NCBI GenBank assembly: GCA_017307785.1
Contig: JAFKGI010000057.1
Location: 1 to 45,457, forward strand
Origin: Vulcanimicrobiota bacterium
GTDB taxonomy: Bacteria > Vulcanimicrobiota > Xenobia > Xenobiales > JADMJV01
Reading direction: 5' to 3'
Length of the DNA stretch: 45,457 bases
Positions 25,022-32,210 of the stretch are shown here, piece after piece; position 1 is the first letter of the stretch; every line of letters begins with the position of its first letter. The position numbers and the translations under genes are program-made. The notes beneath the pieces were generated by a model, which worked only from the letters and a program-made list of their open reading frames with translations, was not told the origin of the DNA and made no database searches.

Positions 25022-25048
25022 GCCGGTCCGAAAGGACCGGCTTTTTTT
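25022..25048 (+). terminator. Rho-independent terminator after the DHS-like gene
   Basis: Eight-bp stem GCCGGTCC / GGACCGGC around a GAAA tetraloop (25022-25041), followed by seven T. A textbook terminator. Confidence 0.95.
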
Positions 25049-25123
25049 CTGTCCAATTCAATCAAAGGGAGCAAAGGCTCTCAGCCGCGCAAGCGGACAA
25101 AGTCTGCCGGGAGGCAAGACAAA

Positions 25124-25447
25124 ATGGATTCATTCGAAAAGATACGAGAAGAAATTGCTAGCTTGAGACGCCAGTCATCCGTCGACTTCGAGTTTACAGC
25201 CCTAGCCCTGAAAGAGACTGGTCAGCGGGTGCAGGAAATCGGCGAGCGGGTCAACGCACTTGGAAGGGAGGTCAAGGAAGGCTTCGACCAGTTGGCCGGA
25301 CGCATGCGACTGCAGGAAAGTCGTCTTTCCGCCGTACTTCAGGCGGTTGACCGCAGCCTGGAGCTAAACCAGCCGAACGCGGACCGAATATCCGACCTGG
25401 AAGAAAGAGTTGCCGCGCTCGAACGGGCGCGCGACTCCGCCGCCTGA
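25124..25447 (+). CDS. Small coiled-coil protein
   Basis: A 107-residue, almost wholly helical protein without signal peptide or membrane span. Heptad-like spacing of hydrophobic residues runs through VQEIGERVNALGREVKEGFD and ISDLEERVAALERARDS, indicating coiled-coil oligomerisation. GGGAGG lies about 10 nt before the ATG. It precedes the second msrB gene by 40 nt and may share its transcript. Function unknown; composition resembles many small oligomerising or phasin-like proteins. Confidence 0.75.
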   Translation: MDSFEKIREEIASLRRQSSVDFEFTALALKETGQRVQEIGERVNALGREVKEGFDQLAGRMRLQESRLSAVLQAVDRSLELNQPNADRISDLEERVAALERARDSAA

Positions 25448-25487
25448 GCCCAGCAGGGCCCAACCACCCTGGCGGGAAGCCATAGAG

Positions 25488-25880
25488 ATGGCTAACGTAG
25501 AAAAAACCGACCAGGAGTGGCGCGAGCAACTCTCTCCCGAACAATATCGAGTGCTGCGTCAGGGCGGTACCGAGTACCCCGGCACCGGTGAGTACAATCA
25601 CCATCACGAAATCGGCAGCTACCACTGCATGGCCTGTGGGGCCGAGCTCTTTACCTCCGAGGGCAAATATGACTCAGGCTGCGGTTGGCCCGCTTTCTGG
25701 GTGGCCGCCGCCGGCGATAGGATTCGTCGCCTGGAAGACAACAGCCACGGGATGCGTCGGGTCGAAGTCCGCTGCGCCCAATGCGACAGCCACCTGGGCC
25801 ACGTTTTCGAAGATGGCCCCGAGCCGACGGGTGAGCGCTATTGCATCAACTCGGTGTGCTTGCAGTTCCGCCCCAAGTAG
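25488..25880 (+). CDS. msrB: Cytosolic peptide-methionine (R)-S-oxide reductase
   Basis: A 130-residue MsrB without signal peptide, so it acts in the cytosol. Zinc ligands are Cys47, Cys50, Cys96 and Cys99. DSGCGWPAF places Cys65 where resolving cysteines are found, and catalytic Cys119 sits in GERYCINSVCL. GHLGHVFEDGPEPTG precedes it as expected. The pair Cys65/Cys119 suggests thioredoxin recycling, unlike the lipoprotein MsrB at 10016-10498. Start ATG at 25488 is preceded by GGGAAG; the open frame upstream overlaps the coiled-coil gene and is unlike MsrB. Confidence 0.95.
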   Translation: MANVEKTDQEWREQLSPEQYRVLRQGGTEYPGTGEYNHHHEIGSYHCMACGAELFTSEGKYDSGCGWPAFWVAAAGDRIRRLEDNSHGMRRVEVRCAQCDSHLGHVFEDGPEPTGERYCINSVCLQFRPK

Positions 25881-25950
25881 CCTTTCATCTTTTTTTGAGG
25901 GCCTTCGGGTAAAGTCATCTGTGCAGGATACCACACAGGAGGCTCACCCC

Positions 25951-26844
25951 ATGATCAAAGCTGGACAGACCGTTACCGTCGGTAGCTACAACGTCAAAAA
26001 TATGTTTGCCAAGGAAGACATCGCTCCGGGCAACCGCACGCGTCCGAAGCCGGAGTTCGAACTGGAAGCGCTCAGCCGCGTCCTCAAGAATGCCGATGCC
26101 GACGTCGTCGCCCTACAAGAACTCTCTTCCGCCAAGACTCTCAACAAATTTATGTCCGACTACGGACTGGACAAAATCTATCCCAACGTAGCCCACATCA
26201 ATGGCAACAGCGACCGCGGCATCAACGTAGGCATCATCTCCAAGTATCCCTTCGAAGCCGTCGTCACTCACAAAGACGAGAAGTTTCCGCTCATCGATGG
26301 TTCGGGCGATACTCAATTCAGCCGTGACTTGCTGCGCGTCGATGTCAACACCGACGGCAAGCCGGGCGCGGAACTGAGCGTTTACACCACTCACTCCAAG
26401 TCACGCCGTCCCAGCGAAGGCCCCGGCCCCAGCTCGGACACGCAGCGCGCCAGCGAAGGCCGCGCCATGCGCAAAATCGTCGAAGAAGAAATGAAGCCTT
26501 TCCCCAACCGCCTCTTTGTTATGACCGGCGACTGGAACGACAACACCGACGACGCTTCGGTGCAGGAAGTGCTCAATCCCAAGGACGGTGGCGAGAAGTT
26601 CGTGGACAGCCTGGCTCACCTGCCCTCCAATGAGCGCAACACCTGGCCCGCCAACCCCAACGCCGGTCACGGCCACGACCCCGAACAATTCGACCACATC
26701 GTCTACGCCGAATCCAAGGCCGACCAGATGAAAGAAACCACCATCCACCGCTACAACGAAACGCCCGACGGCAAATACAAGTGGCTCTCGTCAGCCGCCT
26801 CCGACCATCTGATGATCTCGGCCAAGTTCGAAATCAAAGAATAG
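25951..26844 (+). CDS. Endonuclease/exonuclease/phosphatase family protein
   Basis: A 297-residue protein with the EEP fold (DNase I, Mg-dependent nucleases and phosphatases). Motifs in order: GSYNVKNMF near 11-19 supplies the conserved Asn; ADVVALQEL (metal-binding Glu) near 51-59; VYTTHSKSRR; FVMTGDWNDN near 190 with the Asp-x-Asn pair; and SSAASDHLMI near the C-terminus with the catalytic Asp-His. No signal peptide, so cytosolic. Substrate (DNA, RNA or phosphoester) cannot be told from sequence. AGGAGG lies 8 nt before the ATG, and a terminator follows, so it forms its own unit. Confidence 0.88.
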   Translation: MIKAGQTVTVGSYNVKNMFAKEDIAPGNRTRPKPEFELEALSRVLKNADADVVALQELSSAKTLNKFMSDYGLDKIYPNVAHINGNSDRGINVGIISKYPFEAVVTHKDEKFPLIDGSGDTQFSRDLLRVDVNTDGKPGAELSVYTTHSKSRRPSEGPGPSSDTQRASEGRAMRKIVEEEMKPFPNRLFVMTGDWNDNTDDASVQEVLNPKDGGEKFVDSLAHLPSNERNTWPANPNAGHGHDPEQFDHIVYAESKADQMKETTIHRYNETPDGKYKWLSSAASDHLMISAKFEIKE

Positions 26845-26867
26845 CCTCAAGTCAATATCCTGCGAGA

Positions 26868-26893
26868 AGACCCGCCACAAGCGGGTCTTTTTT
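26868..26893 (+). terminator. Rho-independent terminator after the EEP gene
   Basis: Stem AGACCCGC (26868-26875) and GCGGGTCT (26881-26888), 5-nt loop, then T run to 26893. Confidence 0.93.
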
Positions 26894-27019
26894 CATTTCC
26901 GAGGCGAAGATCTGACGCAAAGTTAACAAACCAGTGCAAACTGGAGGGCGCTTTTCCAAAACCTCACCCGTCCTCGGACCTAAAGTGAATCCAACAGGTA
27001 GCGACGGAGGACGGAAACA

Positions 27020-27679
27020 ATGGCAGTCGGATCCATCACCAATTTCATCAACCAGGCTATGGATGCTCAAATGGGCGTGCAGAATCTGAGTCTTTCGCGG
27101 GCAGCCGCCAACGGCAGCCTGAACCGGGAAGAGTTCTTGGACTTGAACAACGAGCAAAACTCGCTGGTGCAACTACGCGATACCTTCACCCTCAGCGGCG
27201 GCGGCATCAGCGCGGAAGAACAGCAGATTCTGGACGCCCGCAACCTGGCTTACTCCAGCAAACTCGACCAGTATCGCGACGGCGACTTCAAGCCGGCGGT
27301 GCCCAGCTCTAACCCTTATGATAAAGCCCAGAACGAACAGGCGGGAAAAATCTACGACGGCATCCGAGAGGGAACTGTAGACCACCTGGAGGCCGGACTG
27401 CTTCTACAACAGCAGCGCAATATCGCCAGGGGTTCACTGGATCGCAAGCCGGGAGAACAGCAGCAGTTGCTGAACGAGTCGGAATTTGAGATCCAACTGG
27501 CCCGCAAGGATTCCAAACCCTCGACCCCTCCCGCTCCCTGGTCCGGTCCTGTTGGAGGCTTCCCGGGCGGCTTTCCTGGGGGAGGCACCCTACCCCCCTG
27601 GAATCCGCCCATCAGCAACAAGTTTCCCACCCTGCCCAGTCCTCCGGAGAGTAAGCCACCGATCTCTCCCTTCTGGTAA
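27020..27679 (+). CDS. Unknown protein with duplicated helical motif and Pro/Gly-rich tail
   Basis: A 219-residue protein with no signal peptide. Two related helical units are visible at about 18-86 and 108-160. Both follow a pattern of a hydrophobic helix, a turn such as NGSLNREEF or EGTVDHLEA, and a second helix with LNNEQNSL or LLLQQQRNI. This resembles the degenerate GxLTxxE-type repeats found in several uncharacterised bacterial proteins, though I cannot name the family. The C-terminal 55 residues are Pro/Gly-rich and probably disordered (GFPGGFPGGG, PSPPESKPP). GGAGG about 10 nt before the ATG. It converges on the DUF2165 gene. Confidence 0.7.
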   Translation: MAVGSITNFINQAMDAQMGVQNLSLSRAAANGSLNREEFLDLNNEQNSLVQLRDTFTLSGGGISAEEQQILDARNLAYSSKLDQYRDGDFKPAVPSSNPYDKAQNEQAGKIYDGIREGTVDHLEAGLLLQQQRNIARGSLDRKPGEQQQLLNESEFEIQLARKDSKPSTPPAPWSGPVGGFPGGFPGGGTLPPWNPPISNKFPTLPSPPESKPPISPFW

Positions 27680-27687
27680 ATCCGGCC

Positions 27688-28170
27688 TCAGGCGGGCTCG
27701 TTCTGGCCCAGCCAGACCAGAATGAGCCCGTGGATGGCAAAGAGGCGCGCGGCCGGATTCAGGCCGTCCCATTGCGTCGACTGCCACATCATGAACCATT
27801 CCCCGCCGACGCTGGTGAAACCACTGAAAAAAAGCAGCAGCACCAGGGTCAAGCCCTGGACGGCCCGCTCTTTAGCGGCCGCGAAATGGTCCGAGCGCAG
27901 GTGGCGCAGCAGACCCAGACCTCCCCACCAGAGCAGCGTCATGGCGGTAGCCTCCGTCAGGATGATGAGCCAGTAGAAAGCATGCTGGACCAGAGGACTG
28001 TGGATGGCCCTCCAGCTGCCTCGATTGGCCTCGACCACCGTGTCCATACTGAGCACATGCTGCACGTAGTGCAAATTGGTTGGGTGGTCAACGAGGTTGT
28101 TGAAGACGACGATGGTCCAGTGCAGGGCGGCGGCCAGCACCAGCAAGGTCTTAGACAGGCGCCAGCTCAA
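27688..28170 (-). CDS. DUF2165-family integral membrane protein
   Basis: A 160-residue protein matching the DUF2165 family in length and motifs: NNLVDHPTNLHYVQHVLSMD, WRAIHSPLVQHAFYWLIIL, and GGEWFMMWQSTQWDGLNPAA. Four hydrophobic helices are expected. The function of the family is unknown. TTG start at 28170 overlaps the stop of the upstream PH-domain gene as TTGA, so the two are translationally coupled; both are downstream of the sirtuin. Confidence 0.85.
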   Translation of the reverse strand: MSWRLSKTLLVLAAALHWTIVVFNNLVDHPTNLHYVQHVLSMDTVVEANRGSWRAIHSPLVQHAFYWLIILTEATAMTLLWWGGLGLLRHLRSDHFAAAKERAVQGLTLVLLLFFSGFTSVGGEWFMMWQSTQWDGLNPAARLFAIHGLILVWLGQNEPA

Positions 28171-28670
28171 ACGTCCTCGCGGTATCGCAATCCGCGCCGC
28201 TTTTGTTCGGCAAGGTAGGCACCGCGAATCATCTCGCGTACCTTCTCGGGTTCCTTGACGTTTTGCAGCACGACTTCAGGATGCTCAGGGTTGGTGGTGA
28301 CCAGAGTAATGTCGCCAAGGTTCCACATTCGCTCGCCCAGATGCTGGCTAAAGGTGGCTTCGCGCACGTGAACCAGATCGATCTCGTGTAAGCTCCGAGA
28401 AAAGACGCCTTTGTAGATGCGCATCCGTTGGGAAGTCAGTTCGTAGTATTCTCCCAGGCGCATGAAGGGCTTGCCCGACCACAACACTTCTTCGGTATCG
28501 GAAGACTTGGGCCGGTCCAACTTGTCCAAAGTGGCGAAAACGGCGTCGGCACAGGCCCGGGTAAGCGCCTGCAGTTGTCCGGCCGGCAACGCGGAAATCT
28601 CGATGCCGCCTTCTTCGATTGACTTGAAAAACGCCTGGGAGAACTCCCCGCGGAACTGTTCCTTATCCAC
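28167..28670 (-). CDS. Bacterial PH-domain protein
   Basis: A 167-residue cytosolic protein. The N-terminal 55 residues are helical; the segment from about 60 to 150 has the bacterial PH-like pattern, with EVLWSGKPFMRLGEYYELTS, MRIYKGVFSRSLHEIDLVHV and GDITLVTTNPEHPEVVLQNV, followed by the closing helix PEKVREMIRGAY. Such domains bind partners or lipids and often occur in membrane-associated proteins. The GTG start at 28670 overlaps the end of the sirtuin gene by 8 nt, and the stop overlaps DUF2165, so a three-gene operon is likely. Confidence 0.8.
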   Translation of the reverse strand: MDKEQFRGEFSQAFFKSIEEGGIEISALPAGQLQALTRACADAVFATLDKLDRPKSSDTEEVLWSGKPFMRLGEYYELTSQRMRIYKGVFSRSLHEIDLVHVREATFSQHLGERMWNLGDITLVTTNPEHPEVVLQNVKEPEKVREMIRGAYLAEQKRRGLRYREDV

Positions 28671-29463
28671 CTTGTATGGCCCTCACCACCTGCAAAAGTC
28701 CGGTCGATGCGCTTTCGCGCAACCAGCGTCCTCCCTGCTGTAGGGCCAACTCACTAAAGGGGTTGGAATCCGGATTGATGTCCACCAGAAAAGCCCCGCG
28801 CTGGGCGGCTATCATGCCCATTTGCATCGGCAGATTGGTATTTCCCGAAGTGCCGACCGAGACCAGGCTCATCGTCTTGGCGGCGGCCGCTCGACTACTG
28901 TCAAATCGGTAGAACTCTTCGTTGTAGCACTCGTCGAACCAGAGTACGTGAGGCCTGGCCAGACCGCCGCAGCGAGGACACACCAGCAGAGCCTGCTGTT
29001 CGGGAGTCACTTTCTGGCCCTTGGCAAAGGGAAGAAAACCCTCACCCAGCGGAAAGCGCTCCGAAGTGCAATGATCGGCACATCGGAAGTAGTCGATATT
29101 TCCGTGCACCTCGAAAGTCCGCGCCGGAGAATTCCCGGCCCTCAGGTGCAGACCGTCCACGTTCTGAGTGACCAGCAGAAACTGGTCGCCCAATAGACGT
29201 TCGGCGGCGACCAGCTCTAAATGGCCCCCATTGGGCTGGGCAGCCCGGCAAACGGCCCGGCGGTAGAGATACCAGGCCCAGACCTCGTAAGGCATCCGGG
29301 TGAAGGCCTGATGAGTGGCCAGTTCCTGCGGATGATATTCCTGAGCACCTACCGTCCAGTAGCCTTCCTTGCCGCGAAAAGTAGGAATGCCGCTTTCGGC
29401 GGAAATGCCCGCTCCGGTCAAAAAGATACGCAATCCAGGGGAGGCTAAACGCTGCAGTGCCAT
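28663..29463 (-). CDS. cobB: Sirtuin NAD-dependent protein deacylase
   Basis: Removes acyl groups from lysines using NAD, producing O-acyl-ADP-ribose. The 266-residue protein has GAGISAESGIPTFRG at 17-31, TQNVDGLH at 99-106, catalytic His120 in VHGN, zinc cysteines 128, 132, 162 and 165, and the GTSGNTN motif. Tyr65 and Arg68 in WYLYRRAV occupy the positions of the Tyr-x-x-Arg pair that in class III sirtuins binds succinyl and malonyl lysine, so desuccinylase activity is predicted. Start at 29463 has AGGAAG 9 nt before; the open frame extends further but runs into the divergent FHA gene. Confidence 0.95.
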   Translation of the reverse strand: MALQRLASPGLRIFLTGAGISAESGIPTFRGKEGYWTVGAQEYHPQELATHQAFTRMPYEVWAWYLYRRAVCRAAQPNGGHLELVAAERLLGDQFLLVTQNVDGLHLRAGNSPARTFEVHGNIDYFRCADHCTSERFPLGEGFLPFAKGQKVTPEQQALLVCPRCGGLARPHVLWFDECYNEEFYRFDSSRAAAAKTMSLVSVGTSGNTNLPMQMGMIAAQRGAFLVDINPDSNPFSELALQQGGRWLRESASTGLLQVVRAIQGG

Positions 29464-29503
29464 GGCGGCAGGCTTCCTGGCGACGGAAACAGAATCCCCC
29501 TGG

Positions 29504-30205
29504 ATGCGCATTGGAGGCTTCCTTCCCCAGGTTAGCCAGTGTAACCCCGGAACCGCCCGAGCGGTCGGGCTAGAGGCTGTCGACTCAGTCCCCGAGCGCG
29601 ACCAGGTCAGCTTTTCCAGCCCCAATCGCTATCTGCAATCCTCAGACGGCAAACAGATCGGACTGCCCGAAGACGGGCGCTTCCAGATCGGCCGACATGC
29701 CGACTGCCAGGTCAGCCTGGATGGCGACCTGGTTAGCCGCAGGCACTGCCAGGGGGAATTTCGCAACGGCCAACTCTGGCTGCGTGACCAATCCAGCAAC
29801 GGCACCTTCGTGAATGGCAAGGCTCTGACCAGCGGGGAATGGACGGAAGTCCCCAAGGATGCCAACCTTGGCTTCGGTCAATCCGTGCATACCTTGCAGC
29901 TGGGCTCCCGGAGCGCCAGCAGCGCTCTCCAGGGTCCCGAAGGACGTAGCTTCGAGTGGCCTTCTGATCAGCCGATGGTGCGAGTAGGCAACGCGGAGGG
30001 CAGCCATTTCAAGCCGGGCCAGGATGGCATTAGCGACAACCATGCCCTGATGCGCAAAGTTGACGGCAAGGTGATGGTGATGGATACACAGTCCAGCCAG
30101 GGCACCTACGTGGCCGGCGAACGGCTTAAACCGATGGTCTGGACGGAAGTCCCGGAGGGAACCGGACTCGCTTTCGGCAACCCCAGTCAGAACTGGACTA
30201 TTTAG
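29504..30205 (+). CDS. Protein with two FHA domains
   Basis: About 233 residues. The first FHA domain (roughly 60-120) has the canonical phosphothreonine-binding set: FQIGRHADCQVSL (Gly-Arg), LVSRRHC (Ser, His) and SSNGTFVNG (Asn-Gly-Thr). The second (roughly 150-230) keeps the fold but has VRVGNAEGSHF, ISDNHALM and SSQGTYVAG, so the key Arg and Asn are replaced and phosphopeptide binding is doubtful. The two domains share EVPKDANLGFG / EVPEGTGLAFG, indicating internal duplication. No kinase is nearby. Start ATG 29504 is the first that avoids the sirtuin leader; its Shine-Dalgarno is weak. Confidence 0.82.
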   Translation: MRIGGFLPQVSQCNPGTARAVGLEAVDSVPERDQVSFSSPNRYLQSSDGKQIGLPEDGRFQIGRHADCQVSLDGDLVSRRHCQGEFRNGQLWLRDQSSNGTFVNGKALTSGEWTEVPKDANLGFGQSVHTLQLGSRSASSALQGPEGRSFEWPSDQPMVRVGNAEGSHFKPGQDGISDNHALMRKVDGKVMVMDTQSSQGTYVAGERLKPMVWTEVPEGTGLAFGNPSQNWTI

Positions 30206-30425
30206 TCGCCGCGTCGTCCTGGTGGGTCGCCTCGCGCACGCGCTGCAACAGGCGCTGACGCATCCGTCCGTAGTTCCACAGACAGAAGCCCAGACACCCG
30301 CCTACCAGAGTGTATTCGGCCGTTAGAACAGGGACCGCGTTGAAGCCACCCGTCTGATGGATGATCGGCTGCAGAGCCCCGAGCAAGGTGCCGACGGCGG
30401 CTCCTATGCAGACGAAGAAGATCAC
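30198..30425 (-). CDS. Small membrane protein, two helices
   Basis: A 75-residue protein with two hydrophobic helices (FFVCIGAAVGTLLGAL and YTLVGGCLGFCLWNYG) and a basic/acidic cytosolic tail (RMRQRLLQRVREATHQDDA). ATG at 30425 overlaps the stop of the upstream small membrane protein (ATGA). Convergent with the FHA gene, overlapping 8 nt. No family recognised; both small membrane proteins may form a complex. Confidence 0.68.
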   Translation of the reverse strand: MIFFVCIGAAVGTLLGALQPIIHQTGGFNAVPVLTAEYTLVGGCLGFCLWNYGRMRQRLLQRVREATHQDDAATK

Positions 30426-30664
30426 TCGCCGACCTTACCTGCGTTCGGACCGGGCATGACCATGCACAACCCGAAGATCGTCAGGCCCATCAGCGGTCCC
30501 AGAGGCGTATGGTGAGTGTTGACGGGAACCGGCTTGCCTTGCTGTTCCACGGGCAAATTACCGTCCGGCAGGGGCTCGCGAGCCGTCAGTTGCTGCATCA
30601 AAATGTGCAGCACGAACCCGACTGCCAAGCCTGCCCCCAGACCTTGTTTCCAGTAGTAACCCAA
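30422..30664 (-). CDS. Small membrane protein, two helices
   Basis: An 80-residue protein with N-terminal GLGAGLAVGFVLHILMQQL and C-terminal GPLMGLTIFGLCMVMPG as hydrophobic segments, joined by a proline-rich loop that should face the periplasm. TTG start at 30664 has AGAGGAG about 6 nt before. It follows the M20 amidohydrolase gene by 14 nt on the same strand. Function unknown. Confidence 0.68.
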   Translation of the reverse strand: MGYYWKQGLGAGLAVGFVLHILMQQLTAREPLPDGNLPVEQQGKPVPVNTHHTPLGPLMGLTIFGLCMVMPGPNAGKVGE

Positions 30665-30678
30665 GGAGTCTCCTCTGT

Positions 30679-31947
30679 TTAGCCGCCCACGTGCGCGATG
30701 GTCTTATCCACCAGCAACAAGAAAGCGCGAATCGTCTTCTCCAGGTGTTCGGCAGGCGTGTCTTCTTCCTTGCAATGCGACAGACCATTCGAGCTGTAAG
30801 CAAACATCATGACCGTCGGCATGTAGGGAACCATTTCGGCGGCGTCGTGAAGAGGGCCGGAGGGAAGCCGGTGAGCGTCCCCGGTCACCTCGCGCACGGC
30901 GGCTTCACACAGATCGAGCAACTGGGGGTCAAAAGGACGCGGCTCAATCTCCCAGAGGCGCTCCCAGCGGACCGTCACGTTGTTATCCTTGGCGGCTTGC
31001 TCGGCCGCCTGCTGGGCTTCTTTGTACATCTGAGCCAGCACCGATGCATCCAGCGCGCGCTGGTCCAACGAAATCTCGCATTCGCCGGGAACGGCGGTCA
31101 CGATGCAAGGCTCGACTTTGACCACGCCCACCGTGCAAACGACGTTCGCTCCCGGCTTGCTGTGCTTCTTGCCAATGTCGCGAATGGCCAGGGCCGTCTG
31201 CGCCGCCGCCAGGAAAGCGTCGCGCCGCATCGGAATGGGCGTGGAACCCGAGTGTGCGGCTTGACCCGAGAAAAAGATCTTGTGGCGCTCGACTCCAAAG
31301 GTTCCCATCACCACACCCGTGCTTTTGTTCAGAGACTCCAGCACGGGGCCTTGCTCAATGTGCAGTTCCAGATAGGCTTTGCCCGGAACTTTCTTCAGGT
31401 ATTCGTTGCACTTCAATGCCTCATGGATGTCGATATCGTTTTCCTTGAGAGCATCGATCAGAGAAACTCCCTGACGGTCCTTCAGATGCTGGACTTCTGC
31501 CAGCGTCAAGGAACCACCGGCGGCCGAAGAACCGTAAAGGCTGCGACCAAAGCGGGCGCCCTCTTCGTCCGCCCAATCCACTACTTTGAGGGTGGCAGCC
31601 GGCTTCTGGCCAGATTCTTTATAAAAGCGCAGAGCTTCCAGTCCGGCCACGACCCCCAGGCAACCGTCCAACCAGCCACCGTTGGGCACCGAGTCGAGAT
31701 GGCTACCGATGAGAACGGACTCGGACTTACCGCCTTCCAGCGTCACCCAAAGATTGCCGGCGGGGTCGCGCTCGATGGGCAGGCCTAGAGCCTCCACCTT
31801 GGCCTTATACCAGTCACGCGCTCTACGCCAGATGGGACCAAAGGCCAGGCGCTGAGCGCCATGCTCGTCTGAGGTGAGCTCGGCCAATTCCTTAAGATCC
31901 GAGATGACGCGCTGGGCCCGCTGGGTATCGCTGACGGTGGTGGACAT
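30679..31947 (-). CDS. M20-family Zn hydrolase (N-carbamoyl-L-amino-acid hydrolase/allantoate amidohydrolase type)
   Basis: A 422-residue member of the M20/AmaB-HyuC-AllC group, which removes a carbamoyl or ureido group from amino acids, allantoate or beta-ureidopropionate. Metal and substrate motifs: GSHLDSVPNGGWLDGCLGV (His, Asp), WADEEGARFG (Glu pair), LHIEQGPVLE (His), SGPLHDAAEMV near 380, and SHCKEEDTP. The fold is complete, so it is probably active. Exact substrate cannot be set; no other purine or hydantoin gene is near. Start ATG 31947 has GGAGG 8 nt before; the TTG at 31953 is too close to that site. Confidence 0.92.
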   Translation of the reverse strand: MSTTVSDTQRAQRVISDLKELAELTSDEHGAQRLAFGPIWRRARDWYKAKVEALGLPIERDPAGNLWVTLEGGKSESVLIGSHLDSVPNGGWLDGCLGVVAGLEALRFYKESGQKPAATLKVVDWADEEGARFGRSLYGSSAAGGSLTLAEVQHLKDRQGVSLIDALKENDIDIHEALKCNEYLKKVPGKAYLELHIEQGPVLESLNKSTGVVMGTFGVERHKIFFSGQAAHSGSTPIPMRRDAFLAAAQTALAIRDIGKKHSKPGANVVCTVGVVKVEPCIVTAVPGECEISLDQRALDASVLAQMYKEAQQAAEQAAKDNNVTVRWERLWEIEPRPFDPQLLDLCEAAVREVTGDAHRLPSGPLHDAAEMVPYMPTVMMFAYSSNGLSHCKEEDTPAEHLEKTIRAFLLLVDKTIAHVGG

Positions 31948-31973
31948 GGACAAAACCTCCGCTTAAAGTCCAC

Positions 31974-31985
31974 TGGGAATTCCCA
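31974..31985. promoter_or_regulatory. 12-bp perfect palindrome TGGGAATTCCCA, possible operator
   Basis: The palindrome lies between the start of the amidohydrolase (31947, minus) and a small ORF on the plus strand (32025). Its position near the divergent starts fits an operator, but palindromes of this length also occur by chance and no regulator is linked. Confidence 0.35.
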
Positions 31986-32024
31986 TTTCCAGGCATAAGC
32001 CCCTGCAAGGCCGAAGCCGGGGCC

Positions 32025-32210
32025 ATGGAAATCGAACCAGGCCCCGAGGGCACTTTTTATCTTCTCAAGGAAGGCCGGCGCTTCGGTGAAGCCGTCTTCT
32101 GGGAGGGCTATGACAAGCCCACCATCAGTTACAGCACGCCTCCCGGCCTGACTCAGGACGAAGAGGAAAGGGTGCGCAACCTGCCCAGCCCCTGGAGCAA
32201 AGAAACCTAA
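32025..32210 (+). CDS. Small hypothetical protein
   Basis: A 61-residue soluble protein with balanced composition, several aromatic residues (FYLLKEGRRFGEAVFWEGYD) and an acidic tail (LTQDEEERVRNLPSPWS). The residue mix is that of a real protein and the interval would otherwise be empty. Shine-Dalgarno is weak. It converges with hldD, overlapping 4 nt. No family recognised. Confidence 0.5.
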   Translation: MEIEPGPEGTFYLLKEGRRFGEAVFWEGYDKPTISYSTPPGLTQDEEERVRNLPSPWSKET

